From a virus, in IMG/VR virus record IMGVR_UViG_3300046747_000383, positions 1 through 43,420 of that record: DNA of 43,420 nucleotides; one strand, written 5' to 3'. Position 1 is the stretch's first letter, and every line of letters starts with the position of its first letter. The translations under genes were made by a program, and so were the position numbers. Positions 1 through 8,540 of the stretch are shown in pieces. The notes below the pieces were generated by a model that saw only the letters and a program-made list of their open reading frames with translations, made no database searches and had not been told where the DNA came from.

Positions 1-616
1 GGGTGGGGGAGCGGCAGGCACTAGCAATACTGCTACGGGAGGGGGTGGAGGTGGGGGCGGAGGTTCGGCGGGGTCGGGTGGAGTTGGAAATCCCGGACTT
101 GGTGGGGCTAATGGGAAGCCCGGGACTCTCGCGGCGAATACAGCCGCTATAGGGGGGTCGGGGGGACCGGGGGGAACCGGAGCGGGTTCCCCGGGTGAAT
201 ACGGCGGAGGAGGAGGCGGAGGAGGAGGACGTACCGGGGCTGCTCCCGGAGGGGCCGGGGGAGGTTCTCAGTATGGGGCTGGGGCTGGCGGCGGTGGCGC
301 GGGAGTAAATACTGGCGCGTCAGGAACCGGAGGAACGGGAGGAGTCTGCAACAATTATACTTCGGGAGGAGGAGCTTCGGGGGGTAGTGTTGCAGGAGGT
401 TCAGGAGCATCGGGCACCGGAGCGGGTACAGGAGTCATGTGCGGCGGAGGAGGGGGAGGAGGAGGAAGTATCGCGGGAACAACCACTGGTGGAACCGGAG
501 GTAATGGGGGCTTTCCCGGTGGAGGAGCAGGAGGGGGAGGAGCAGCAACGAGTGGTCCGGGGGGATTAGGCGGCACGGGCGGTGGGGGTCGTTGCACCGT
601 AATTAGCACTTTTTAA
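1..616 (+). CDS. Glycine-rich tail/fibre protein, 3' part only
   Basis: The reading frame is open from base 2 to a TAA at 614-616, so only the C-terminal ~204 residues are visible. They are dominated by Gly, with Ala, Ser, Thr and Pro between runs of 3-8 glycines, and end in a non-glycine tail, RCTVISTF. Glycine-rich domains of this type form polyglycine-II sandwiches in some phage receptor-binding tips, for example the gp38 adhesins of T-even-like phages. Position at the head of a tail gene block fits a fibre tip or particle-surface protein. No enzymatic motif is present. The last codons (ATT AGC ACT TTT TAA) run into a junction resembling the ACACTATTTAT element, one base before the next start codon. 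The function is inferred from composition and context only. Confidence 0.7.
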   Translation, partial: GGGAAGTSNTATGGGGGGGGGSAGSGGVGNPGLGGANGKPGTLAANTAAIGGSGGPGGTGAGSPGEYGGGGGGGGGRTGAAPGGAGGGSQYGAGAGGGGAGVNTGASGTGGTGGVCNNYTSGGGASGGSVAGGSGASGTGAGTGVMCGGGGGGGGSIAGTTTGGTGGNGGFPGGGAGGGGAATSGPGGLGGTGGGGRCTVISTF

Positions 617-617
617 T

Positions 618-1712
618 ATGGATACAAAATTTAGGATTCACCTGCTGGCGATGCCGAATGCGCCAGTGAGTAAAAAATATTCCCTCGACGGATTTGCTCA
701 GGCGACGTTGAGGTTCTCGCATATGATGAAGTCTATGGGCCATACTGTTTTCCTCTATGGTGCGGAAAATAGCGATGCATCGTGGTGCGATGAACTTATT
801 CCCATTATCTCAGAAGAGGAGCGCACTACGCTACTTGAGTCCTTTTCAGGACGTGCAAACACCGCCACGGAATACCAACACGCTTGGATTGACGAGCGGT
901 CTCCATTGTGGCAACTGAGTAATCCTCGTATGATTCGGGAGATAGGTTTGCGCAAACAACCGCGAGATTTTATCTGTCAAATTGGTGGCGCATCTCAGGA
1001 GACGGTTAGTCTCGCACATCCAGAATTGATGACAGTAGAATACTCTATCGGATATGAGGGAAGCTTTGGGGCCTACCGGGTTTTTGAGAGCAACATTTGG
1101 AGGCATTGGACTTATGGATACCAAAAAATAAGTGAGGGACGATTTTTCGACACCGTGATTCCAGTTTTTTTCGACCCGGCAGAGTTCGAGTTTAGAGAAA
1201 AGAAGGAGCCATTTGCGCTTTATTTAGGACGACTCACTCCTAAAAAAGGAGTTGAAGTAGCTATTCAATCCGCGAAACTCGCGGGATTGCCACTCAAAAT
1301 AATTGGCCACGACCGGGAAAAGGATTTAGTCCCGCGTGGGGTTGAGTTCCTTGGAGCACTTCCACAGGCGGAACGAAATAATTATCTAAGCCGCGCTAGT
1401 GTGGTGCTTTGCCCTACATTATATGTTGAGCCTTTTTGCTGCGTCAGTGTGGAAGCTCAGATGTGCGGCACTCCGGTAGTTAGCACTGATTGGGGCGGTT
1501 TTACAGAGAATGTGGAGCATGGCAAAACCGGGTTCCACTGCAATTATTTGGGAGGATTTGTGGATGGTATCAAAAAGTCCCTCGAACTCGACAAAGCGTA
1601 TATCCGAGCACGCGCGGAAAGACTGTATTCGATGCACAACATTAATCACGATTACCAGCGATATTTCGAGCGATTGAGCACACTTTGGGGTGACGGATGG
1701 AACACTATTTAA
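618..1712 (+). CDS. GT4-type glycosyltransferase
   Basis: A 364-residue protein with the C-terminal nucleotide-sugar-binding Rossmann half of the GT-B fold. It shows YLGRLTPKKGVEVAI near residues 196-210, LPLKIIGHD, then the E-x7-E signature in EPFCCVSVEAQMCGTPVV near residues 271-288, followed by a WGGFTENVEHGKTG segment. These are hallmarks of GT4 (glycosyltransferase group 1) retaining enzymes that move sugar from NDP-sugar donors. The N-terminal half is less typical, as expected for the acceptor domain. It lies inside the virion block, so it may decorate a virion protein or alter host surface glycans to block superinfection. Acceptor and donor cannot be read from the sequence. There is no clear Shine-Dalgarno before the start. 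Confidence 0.85.
   Translation: MDTKFRIHLLAMPNAPVSKKYSLDGFAQATLRFSHMMKSMGHTVFLYGAENSDASWCDELIPIISEEERTTLLESFSGRANTATEYQHAWIDERSPLWQLSNPRMIREIGLRKQPRDFICQIGGASQETVSLAHPELMTVEYSIGYEGSFGAYRVFESNIWRHWTYGYQKISEGRFFDTVIPVFFDPAEFEFREKKEPFALYLGRLTPKKGVEVAIQSAKLAGLPLKIIGHDREKDLVPRGVEFLGALPQAERNNYLSRASVVLCPTLYVEPFCCVSVEAQMCGTPVVSTDWGGFTENVEHGKTGFHCNYLGGFVDGIKKSLELDKAYIRARAERLYSMHNINHDYQRYFERLSTLWGDGWNTI
1701..1711 (+). promoter_or_regulatory. Junction element AACACTATTTA before the GTG start at 1714
   Basis: AACACTATTTA overlaps the last codons and stop of the glycosyltransferase (AAC ACT ATT TAA) and ends 2 nt before the GTG of the next gene. It matches the element at 10221, 14670 and 22300. Read as a -10 box (TATTTA) it would start transcription a few bases inside the GTG. 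Coding constraint alone could explain this copy, so it is weaker than the others. Confidence 0.4.
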
Positions 1713-1713
1713 T

Positions 1714-1872
1714 GTGAAAACAAACCGCAAGCGATGCGGCCAACCCGTAATTAAGGGCAAAGCCGCAGAAGACCTGAGCCAACCGGACCAGTGCAAACGC
1801 GCCACGGGTGGGGACATGACGGCAAAACCACCTCCGTCTATAAAACTGGTGGTCCGAAACTGTGACTGTTAA
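1714..1872 (+). CDS. Small cysteine-containing protein (52 aa)
   Basis: A frame open from GTG 1714 to TAA 1870-1872 fills the gap between the glycosyltransferase and the next gene. An in-frame ATG at 1690 exists but lies inside the glycosyltransferase. The product is basic and Pro-rich, with four cysteines (RCGQPV near the N-terminus, QCKR, and a C-terminal RNCDC). The opening RCGQPVIKGK resembles the start of small phage zinc-binding proteins of the C-x-x-P...C type, but the expected His residues are missing. Function is unknown. The absence of a Shine-Dalgarno and the preceding ACACTATTTA element are the only expression clues. Confidence 0.45.
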   Translation: MKTNRKRCGQPVIKGKAAEDLSQPDQCKRATGGDMTAKPPPSIKLVVRNCDC

Positions 1873-1876
1873 TAAT

Positions 1877-2236
1877 ATGGACAAAGAAATCTCACTAGCA
1901 ATGGACGAACTATCCGGGGTGTCCGTCCCTACTCTGGCAGAACCCAAAGACCGTGAGCCGGATTATCCGTCTTTTCACTATGACGGAGAAAAGGAACTTG
2001 ACCTTCCCGACGAAGGGGAGATGACAATTCGATTTCGCAAAGTTAGCGAAACCAGTTCTGTTAATAAGCAGGGTGAGCACCGATACGCCTGCACGATTGA
2101 GGTGCAAGCAATTTGCGACGTGGAGGGAGAAGAGGAACCTGACGAGATGTACTCCGACAAGGCCAAAGGGACCGAAGATGCACTCGACGCACTCAAAGAA
2201 ATGATGGAAAAACATTTGGCGGAGGAATCCGAGTGA
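1877..2236 (+). CDS. Acidic hypothetical protein (119 aa)
   Basis: The start is taken as ATG 1877 (MDKEISLAMDEL); an in-frame ATG at 1862 would overlap the previous gene. The protein is strongly acidic, with a central beta-like stretch (GEMTIRFRKVSETSS... HRYACTIEVQAICDV) and a C-terminal helix (GTEDALDALKEMMEKHLAEESE). The stop overlaps the next GTG as GTGA, so translation of the next gene is probably coupled. Its place directly before the gatekeeper-like and nozzle-like genes suggests a small virion or assembly protein. I do not recognise a family. Confidence 0.7.
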   Translation: MDKEISLAMDELSGVSVPTLAEPKDREPDYPSFHYDGEKELDLPDEGEMTIRFRKVSETSSVNKQGEHRYACTIEVQAICDVEGEEEPDEMYSDKAKGTEDALDALKEMMEKHLAEESE

Positions 2237-3255
2237 TTCAAGTCCTCGACATTTTTGATGAATCCAAGAAGATAATTGGCGAGTGCAATTCGGTCAAGTT
2301 CTTCCGTTGGGTAGGCGATGCTGTTAGCATCGTGGCGAATAAAATGGACCCGGAGGGTCTAAAGGGATATTTGGATATTTGCACTCTTGGCTGCAATTGT
2401 AACGGCTCTGGACTTTGCAACAATAATGGAACAATTAACGGAAGCCGCTGTTGTGGACGTGCCTGTGTGGCGCTTCCTCGTGAGGTTGGAAATATTCTTG
2501 CGGTGAACATCGGAGGGCAACCTACGCTTGGATTTGGTCAGACGTTTTCCTTCCACATCAACGGACCCGGCGATTGTAAACAATCGTGCGAATGGTCGTG
2601 GTTTGACCAAGGGGGTTTCCATTCTACTTATCGCGACCTCACGTCTCCCTCAAAAATCGTGGCGTATTTACAGAGCGAAGAAGACAACGGAAAACGACTT
2701 GTCGTTTATGGTTACGACGATAAAGGACAAGTGCTTAGGCGACAAGAGAACGGCGTGTGGATAAACGGCTATGCCGTCCCGACCATCTTTGGTTACGCGA
2801 TTCCCGAAGTAGATGCCCCGCTTATCGCGCGAATTACTGCGGTGGATAAAGAACCCACTGTAGGTAATGTTCGCCTCAGTACTATAGATGACTCCGGCTC
2901 TACCGGGGTGCTTCTCGGAGTGTATGAACCGGACGAAACGCTTCCACAGTTTCGGCGTATTAAATTAGGGCGCGCGTGCAATTGGGTGCGCATCGCGTTC
3001 CGCCGTAAACTACCTACTTTTTCCAGCATGTTCGACCACATTCCGATGTCTTCTCGCGTAGCATTCTTGTTAGCACTAACAGCCCGCAAGCGCTACAGTG
3101 AATACCAGCTTGGGGATGCGCATGCTTTCGAGGCTGATGCAGTGCGACTTGAGGTTGAAGCACAGCAAGCGATTGAGCCGCCCACTTACGACCCGATGCA
3201 AGTCGTCTCAAGAGAACAGAGTTTAAGAGATGCTTCCGATTATGACATTCGCTAG
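2233..3255 (+). CDS. Putative tail gatekeeper/adaptor protein
   Basis: A 340-residue protein starting at GTG 2233, preceded by a good ribosome binding site (GGAGGA) and overlapping the upstream stop by 4 nt. Residues ~49-85 hold a striking cysteine cluster (CTLGCNCNGSGLC... RCCGRAC), and CKQSC occurs later. The middle looks beta-rich, and the C-terminus from ~260 is helical (PTFSSMFDHIPMSSRVAFLLALTARKR... AFEADAVRLEVEAQQA). A helical segment of this kind plus a following nozzle-like gene mimics the T7 order gp11 then gp12, so a head-tail gatekeeper role is inferred. The Cys cluster could bind metal or form disulfides in the particle; it is not a feature of T7 gp11. Confidence that this is a real gene is high, but the role is moderate to low. 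Confidence 0.6.
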   Translation: MIQVLDIFDESKKIIGECNSVKFFRWVGDAVSIVANKMDPEGLKGYLDICTLGCNCNGSGLCNNNGTINGSRCCGRACVALPREVGNILAVNIGGQPTLGFGQTFSFHINGPGDCKQSCEWSWFDQGGFHSTYRDLTSPSKIVAYLQSEEDNGKRLVVYGYDDKGQVLRRQENGVWINGYAVPTIFGYAIPEVDAPLIARITAVDKEPTVGNVRLSTIDDSGSTGVLLGVYEPDETLPQFRRIKLGRACNWVRIAFRRKLPTFSSMFDHIPMSSRVAFLLALTARKRYSEYQLGDAHAFEADAVRLEVEAQQAIEPPTYDPMQVVSREQSLRDASDYDIR

Positions 3256-3354
3256 AAAGTTTACTCTTTTTTTTGCTTGGACCCTTATCAAAATGGGAAG
3301 AAAAGATAGAAAGTTTACTCTTTTTTTTGCTTGGACCCTTATCAAAATGGGAAG
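3253..3354 (+). repeat. Tandem direct duplication, 48-bp unit, period 54
   Basis: The 48-base unit beginning TAGAAAGTTTACTC and ending ATCAAAATGGGAAG occurs at 3253-3300 and again, identically, at 3307-3354, separated by AAAAGA. The first copy begins at the stop codon (TAG) of the upstream gene. Each copy contains a run of eight T. The period of 54 is a multiple of three, so the reading frame of the HNH remnant stays open through both copies. It looks like a recent slippage or recombination event at a deletion scar. Confidence 0.9.
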
Positions 3355-3460
3355 TTTTGATTTATCCGACCCGGAACAGCAAAGGCTATGCTTTAATTTT
3401 TCCAATTTGCAACCTCTCTGGGAACATGAAAATTTAAGTAAAGGGGCACGCTATGCCTGA
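3292..3460 (+). pseudogene. Internally deleted HNH homing endonuclease remnant
   Basis: A 55-codon frame starts at ATG 3292 (MGRKDRKFTL...) and runs to TGA 3458-3460. From about 3349 it encodes SFDLSDPEQQRLCFNFSN then LQPLWEHENLSKGAR. This aligns closely with the C-terminus of the intact HNH protein at 12312-12872 (SFNMLDPEQQKQCFHFSN then QQPLWDSENLKKSS). The HNH catalytic core that should precede it is absent, and the N-terminal residues derive from the duplicated repeat. The remnant overlaps the next gene's start by 8 nt, as the intact HNH overlaps its own neighbour. Its codons for SKGAR (AAAGGGGCACGC) hold the probable ribosome binding site of the gene at 3453, which may be why this piece survives. 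Confidence 0.75.
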
Positions 3461-5474
3461 CCCGCTTCCGCCCTCCCTATTACTGGATTATGACGGGTCA
3501 TTTCTAAAAGGGTGTAAGAGCGATGGTTCACCAGACCAGTTGCCGGTAGGGTATTATTGGTGGGGGATAAATGTAATCAACATGGGGGGCACTGTCGGTT
3601 GTCGCCCCGGGTATCGTTGCATCGTGGCTTTTCCTGACGGAAATCTACAAGGTGCGACAATTTTTAGACCGAAGGTGGGAATTGAGCAAATGGTTGCTTG
3701 TATCGACGGGGTAGCGTATGTAGCACCATATCCCTTCGTCGAGTGGCGTCAGTTGCCAAATATTCTTTTCTCGTCTTCGGCAAAGCAGATTTTTTGGAGT
3801 CTCACTACTCAGACTGCGCAACGCATAACAAATGATTTCGCGTCTGCTATCGAGGTTATCCCCCCTAAGGCGGTTCTGTTTATGCAGGATGGCGGCAACA
3901 CCGCCCCGGGATGGTATGACGGCAGTAATTCTGGTCACATTCGAGATTTGCCTTTCGAGACCCCAGCAGGAAGTAGCATGATGTGGGTCGGAGACCGGCT
4001 TTGGGTTGCAAAAGGAAACCTAGTTTTCGCTTCCGACATAGCTAATCCATTCAGTTTTCGTGAGCAGGTTTATCTCGGGGGCATTCAAGGTTTCGCATTT
4101 TCCAATGATATAACCGCGATGGCGAAAACCCCGAGTATCGAGGTGCCTCAACTCGCGGTATTCACAAATGAAAATGTAAGTGTGCTTCAGGCGAACATTC
4201 GCGCGCGCGACCAGTGGCCCCTTACTGACAATTTTCAGGTAGAAATTTTACAGACCGGTTGCGTAGGGCAGCGCGCCATTGTGAACCATTTTGCTCGTCT
4301 TTCTTGGTTTGGTCCTAGTGGCATTGTAGTGTTTGACTTCGCTACGGCAGGAAAGCTTCAGGTCCGACTGCCAATTCGCGATAATGAAATGATGTATAGC
4401 AAGACTCAAGTGAGTGATGACCTGAGTCTTGTTGCGGGCGCTGCTTTTGGACAATTTTTATTGATGAGTGTTCCGGCTGAAGATGTTTACAACAAGCACA
4501 CCTTTATTTTAAATGACGCCAGTATAGAAACATTGGTGGATGATAGCGGACCCTCGTGGTCGGGAGTTTGGATAGGAACTCGTCCCGTGGAATGGGTTTA
4601 TGGCACTATTGCGGGGCATGAGCGAATTTATCACGTAAGCAAGGATGAAGACGGCATAAATCGGCTATGGGAATGCTTCCGACCGGAGCGACTTGATAAC
4701 CGGTGTCCGATTATGTGGGCGGTTTTTACTCGTGGATATTTTGGCCCCACGGGTCAAACGAAAAAAATGCCCGGGCAGGATTGTCTGATGAAATATTCGG
4801 ACGTAGCATTTGCGGGTATTGAGGAGGACACCGACGTAGGGATTTTCTTTGCGGGAGGGTCTCGTGGTGCGTTTAAACAGATATTCGGTAAACGGATTAG
4901 TGTTGCCCCGGGTGTGATGCGACCCGACCTCGACATCACTGCGACTACGGAACTTTTCGCGTGGAAGGCTCAAGCCCGAGTGCTGCGTACTGAAGACGCT
5001 CAGCAGCAGAGCGAGGATACCGACACGGGAACGTGCGGCGTGGAGGCTAGCAAAGACGAAAACCGAGACGACAGTTTTCAATTACTTGTGGTCGGTCACG
5101 GACCAGCCACAATCAAATGGATACGCACTTGGTCTTTTCTTTCGCCGGAAGACCAGAGCGGGAACCCAGATTCTTGTGTAAACGAGGCCCAATTTAATGC
5201 AGTTCGATTCGACGGCTCAGCGGTCCACTCTGAGGACATTAGCACCGCAGCCGAAGAGTTAGCGAACAAGATTTTGCAGCGGTTTGTTTCTGTCAAAACG
5301 GAGACGGTTGAAGAGGGCGGAGTTAGTGCGGTGGGGGTGGGAATGAGCGAAAGCATTGTGACCCAAGACGCCGCAGACCGTGTGGCATCTATAATCGCAA
5401 CCAAGACAGCAGAGGCCGAAATTTTGAGGGTGCTACCTCCTGTCCTCAGTATTGGTGAGGGCTTCGATGAATGA
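3453..5474 (+). CDS. Putative tail nozzle (tail tubular B-like) protein
   Basis: A 673-residue beta-rich protein. It opens with LLDYDGSFLKGCKSD, a typical start for podoviral nozzle proteins that list and wrap a beta-propeller, and continues with repeated blade-like segments (ATIFRPKVGIEQMVACIDGV, ANPFSFREQVYLGGIQGF, AVFTNENVSVLQAN, LSWFGPSGIVVFD). The C-terminus holds an acidic tail-like region (EDAQQQSEDTDTGTCGVEAS). Length and the upstream gatekeeper-like gene are consistent with the T7 gp12 role, forming the lower tail tube that opens for DNA exit. The ribosome binding site AAAGGGG lies inside the HNH remnant. The stop overlaps the next start as ATGA. The role rests on composition, fold impression and synteny, not on a recognised family signature. 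Confidence 0.6.
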   Translation: MPDPLPPSLLLDYDGSFLKGCKSDGSPDQLPVGYYWWGINVINMGGTVGCRPGYRCIVAFPDGNLQGATIFRPKVGIEQMVACIDGVAYVAPYPFVEWRQLPNILFSSSAKQIFWSLTTQTAQRITNDFASAIEVIPPKAVLFMQDGGNTAPGWYDGSNSGHIRDLPFETPAGSSMMWVGDRLWVAKGNLVFASDIANPFSFREQVYLGGIQGFAFSNDITAMAKTPSIEVPQLAVFTNENVSVLQANIRARDQWPLTDNFQVEILQTGCVGQRAIVNHFARLSWFGPSGIVVFDFATAGKLQVRLPIRDNEMMYSKTQVSDDLSLVAGAAFGQFLLMSVPAEDVYNKHTFILNDASIETLVDDSGPSWSGVWIGTRPVEWVYGTIAGHERIYHVSKDEDGINRLWECFRPERLDNRCPIMWAVFTRGYFGPTGQTKKMPGQDCLMKYSDVAFAGIEEDTDVGIFFAGGSRGAFKQIFGKRISVAPGVMRPDLDITATTELFAWKAQARVLRTEDAQQQSEDTDTGTCGVEASKDENRDDSFQLLVVGHGPATIKWIRTWSFLSPEDQSGNPDSCVNEAQFNAVRFDGSAVHSEDISTAAEELANKILQRFVSVKTETVEEGGVSAVGVGMSESIVTQDAADRVASIIATKTAEAEILRVLPPVLSIGEGFDE

Positions 5475-7123
5475 AAAGTTCCCTCGACGTATTATTTCTT
5501 CGCAGGCCAGTTCTGAACTACACTTCGCCGCCCATTTGTGACGTTCTTTTTAGCTCGTCCAGCGGTCCTGTAATCATTCTCAATCCTCTCGGGCATCTCA
5601 GCGGCGTAACGGGTCATATTGCGGGCGGCTCTGGGAGATGGAGACTATCTTGGGACAATTACCCCGGCGCGCTATGCTACTCCGTGTATAAAGCTATCGA
5701 CCGGGAGCACCCCGACACTTCGGAATACGTCATTATTGCAGAGTGTATCAATGGAGGATTTTTTGATACCGGCCCGGGATGTTACCGAATCAGTGCAATC
5801 ACGCCGGACGGAGAGACGCCCCTCAGTGAGCCTCTTTGTTCCGGTCCCCCCGAAGTAATCACAGATGACGCGGACAATGTGTTGTCCGCTAGTGCGAGAT
5901 TGCATGGACAAGCGAACCCTGAGGGTGTTCCAACTTCGGTATATTTTGAGTACGGACTCAACATTAGCTACGGAACAAATACTCCGCCACAAGATATAGG
6001 AGCCGGAGATACCTATTCTCCATTTTCGGAAGACATATTGGGCCTCACCGCGAGCACCACTTACCATTTTCGAGCAGTAGGAGTGAACGACATAGCGACA
6101 GTTTACGGAGATGACAAAAATTTTACTACCCCAGCCGGAGGCGGCGGAGGTGGAGGAGCAGGAGATGATAGTATGCCATTAAATAATGCAGTTTATGAAC
6201 CGGGCCGCGACAAGATTTTCGCGGTGCGCGGCGGCTATGTTTACCGGCTCAATGCCACGACGGGGGTAAAAGAGGCCGCAGCCCGATTCATTTGCCCGGA
6301 CTTCGATGACAGTTACATTGCATATGACTCAGTGTCAGACCGACTATACGCTGGTAATTGGATGACGTTTTCCAAGAATGATTTTCCAGCGCATCGGGTG
6401 AAAAATCTAGTACAAATTGACCCTGATACTTTAGTGGCAACTCCATATAGCCCGACACTGCTATATGATGCTTTGCCAGTAGCGGGGGACACTTTTTCCG
6501 AGGGTCCTCGTAATTTGTTAGCTTTGGGTGGGCGAATTTATGGGACGTATTTCGATGGGGAAACAGGAGGGTTTACCCACACTTGGTCACTCGACCCCGG
6601 GAGTGTAACTGTTCTTGCAGGAGCCCCCGCCGACCTTACGGGATGCCCCCTATCTAGTTTCGCTTTTGACGGAGATTTAGCATTATTGTGGGTACCCGGG
6701 AATGGAAAAATATATGCCTTCGACGTTCCCGCCCTCACGGCTGACGGAAGCGTTAATATAAATGGAACCAACTCTGCCGCTAAAGGGTGCTGCTATCGTG
6801 CTGGGCATCTATACTGCACACTATATAATTTAGGTGGTCGGTTTTCGTATCAGATTGAAAAAATTAGAACTGTTGACGGCGCGGCCATTGCTACTATCAA
6901 CCTTACCCGGCCTGCCGCTAACCCCGTGAACATCCGATACAATCCTTACAATGACCGAATTTATGTTCCTACGTGGGCCGATAATGCGGTGGTCGTCATC
7001 AACCCGAACGATGACAGTGTGACTGTTTTCACAGGCTTCGATTCACCATATGATGTGGTTTTTACCCCGACAAAATCTTGGGCCGTTCAGCATGGAGTTG
7101 CAGGACTTAAAGAAATAGTTTGA
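5471..7123 (+). CDS. Modular tail fibre-like protein with FN3-like domains and beta-propeller
   Basis: A 550-residue protein with a three-part layout. Residues 1-~220 are shared with the next gene: LNPLGHLSGVTG, the FN3-like GGSGRWRLSWDNYPGALCYSVY, and a second repeat ending TASTTYHFRAVGV. A poly-Gly linker (AGGGGGGGAG) follows near 222-231. Residues ~235-550 form YVTN/NHL-like propeller repeats such as YNPYNDRIYVPTWADNAVVV and NPNDDSVTVFTGFDSPYDV. FN3-like modules plus an exchangeable C-terminus suggest an adsorption or decoration role. It is coupled to both neighbours by stop-start overlaps (ATGA before, TTGA after). No lytic residues are recognised. Confidence 0.65.
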   Translation: MKSSLDVLFLRRPVLNYTSPPICDVLFSSSSGPVIILNPLGHLSGVTGHIAGGSGRWRLSWDNYPGALCYSVYKAIDREHPDTSEYVIIAECINGGFFDTGPGCYRISAITPDGETPLSEPLCSGPPEVITDDADNVLSASARLHGQANPEGVPTSVYFEYGLNISYGTNTPPQDIGAGDTYSPFSEDILGLTASTTYHFRAVGVNDIATVYGDDKNFTTPAGGGGGGGAGDDSMPLNNAVYEPGRDKIFAVRGGYVYRLNATTGVKEAAARFICPDFDDSYIAYDSVSDRLYAGNWMTFSKNDFPAHRVKNLVQIDPDTLVATPYSPTLLYDALPVAGDTFSEGPRNLLALGGRIYGTYFDGETGGFTHTWSLDPGSVTVLAGAPADLTGCPLSSFAFDGDLALLWVPGNGKIYAFDVPALTADGSVNINGTNSAAKGCCYRAGHLYCTLYNLGGRFSYQIEKIRTVDGAAIATINLTRPAANPVNIRYNPYNDRIYVPTWADNAVVVINPNDDSVTVFTGFDSPYDVVFTPTKSWAVQHGVAGLKEIV

Positions 7124-8535
7124 AAACATCCCTGAATACACTGTTCTTGCGGAGCCCCGTGCTCAACTATGTGAGCCCGCCGATATGCGACGTGCTTTTC
7201 AGTTCTAGCAGTGGCCCGGTAATTGTCCTAAACCCTCTTGGTCACTTAACGGGAGTCACGGGAGTAATTGCGGGAGGTTCCGGTCGATTTAGCATCTCGT
7301 GGAACAGTTATCCCGGAGCTCTGTGCTACTCTGTTTATAAAGCAACAGATAGCGCGCACCCGGAAACTTCGGAATATGTTATTGTGGCAGAGTGTATTCC
7401 CGGCACGATTTTTGAGCCCGCTACGGCAGGATGTTTTAGAATAAGCGCTATTACTACAGACGGAGAGACGCCCCTGAGTAACCCTATTTGCTCCGGCAAC
7501 ACTTTTGGCCCACCTGAAGTAATTACGGACGACGCTACAGATGTTGCGTCAGCGAGCGCGCGGCTCAATGGCCAAGTTAATCCTGCCGGATTTCCGACAT
7601 CGGCATATTTTCAATATGGCCTCACAACTGGCTACGGCATCAATACCGCGCCTCAGGACATGGGAGATAGCACTATTTTTTCCTCATTCTTGGAAGACAT
7701 AATCGGACTTAGTGGCAGCACTATATACCATTTTCGAGCCGTGGGCGTCAATGCTAATGGGTCCACTTTTGGAGAGGATAAATCTTTTACAACCCCGGGG
7801 GGCGGAGGCGGCGGCATTCCGGTTCCATCTTTTTATTGGGAAATGGATGAACTAGGTTTGTCCGACCGCATTGACTCTGTGCAGGGAATAGTGCTTAGCG
7901 ATTCTTATCAAATGGTTGGGGGATTTACCGATGTGCCGGGGGTTATTAACGAGGGAATCGAAATGATACTCGATTCTGGCAGTTTTACCGCTGGGTTTAT
8001 TACTACAAATGACGTGGTGCATGAGGCCGGGCTGAAGTGCTTAGCTAATGGCTGGTCGGTTTGCGGTTGGACGAAGTCCAGCGCATTTGAGGCTGGGCAG
8101 AATTTTGGAGCGCAACTATCGTGGTCTATGTTCGATGGCGCTGACAATCAAATCGGAGTATTCGCGGTTACGTGGAGGACCTCGCTTGGGTCGCTAGTGT
8201 TGTCGTTCAATGTGAACGATTCCCTGAATAATAACGAAACAATAGATAGCGGCCCCATAACGCCGGATACTTTTGTTTTCTTTCGGTGCTGGTGGGATGC
8301 CACTGATGGTAAAGTGCGGTTTAGCACAAACGAGACCGGCGCACCCGTTGAATTTGGGGTCAAAGTCTATGTTCCTAGCGCCTCAGGATTAGTATTCCTA
8401 ACTTGTGCGGGCGGCGCGGGGTTCAATTCTACACATGTATTTGATGAAATAGGAGTTTGGCAACCTGCTCTGACTGACCCGGAAGCCGCACTACTATATA
8501 ACGGGGGTGACGGAACACGGCCCCCATTTGCATAG
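7120..8535 (+). CDS. Modular tail fibre-like protein, paralogue, with LamG/lectin-like C-terminus
   Basis: A 471-residue protein starting at TTG 7120, which overlaps the previous TGA (TTGA). The first ~225 residues closely parallel the upstream gene (LFLRSPVLNYVSPPICDVLF, ISWNSYPGALCYSVYKA, SGSTIYHFRAVGVNANG), including the poly-Gly linker. After the linker the sequence is unrelated: residues ~235-471 resemble a concanavalin/LamG-like jelly roll (SFYWEMDELGLSDRIDSVQG, ending HVFDEIGVWQPALTDPEA). That ending is typical of LamG-like carbohydrate-binding modules. Duplication followed by C-terminal replacement is the simplest explanation, giving two fibre-like proteins with one docking region and two binding heads. 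Confidence 0.65.
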   Translation: MKTSLNTLFLRSPVLNYVSPPICDVLFSSSSGPVIVLNPLGHLTGVTGVIAGGSGRFSISWNSYPGALCYSVYKATDSAHPETSEYVIVAECIPGTIFEPATAGCFRISAITTDGETPLSNPICSGNTFGPPEVITDDATDVASASARLNGQVNPAGFPTSAYFQYGLTTGYGINTAPQDMGDSTIFSSFLEDIIGLSGSTIYHFRAVGVNANGSTFGEDKSFTTPGGGGGGIPVPSFYWEMDELGLSDRIDSVQGIVLSDSYQMVGGFTDVPGVINEGIEMILDSGSFTAGFITTNDVVHEAGLKCLANGWSVCGWTKSSAFEAGQNFGAQLSWSMFDGADNQIGVFAVTWRTSLGSLVLSFNVNDSLNNNETIDSGPITPDTFVFFRCWWDATDGKVRFSTNETGAPVEFGVKVYVPSASGLVFLTCAGGAGFNSTHVFDEIGVWQPALTDPEAALLYNGGDGTRPPFA

Positions 8536-8540
8536 AATTT

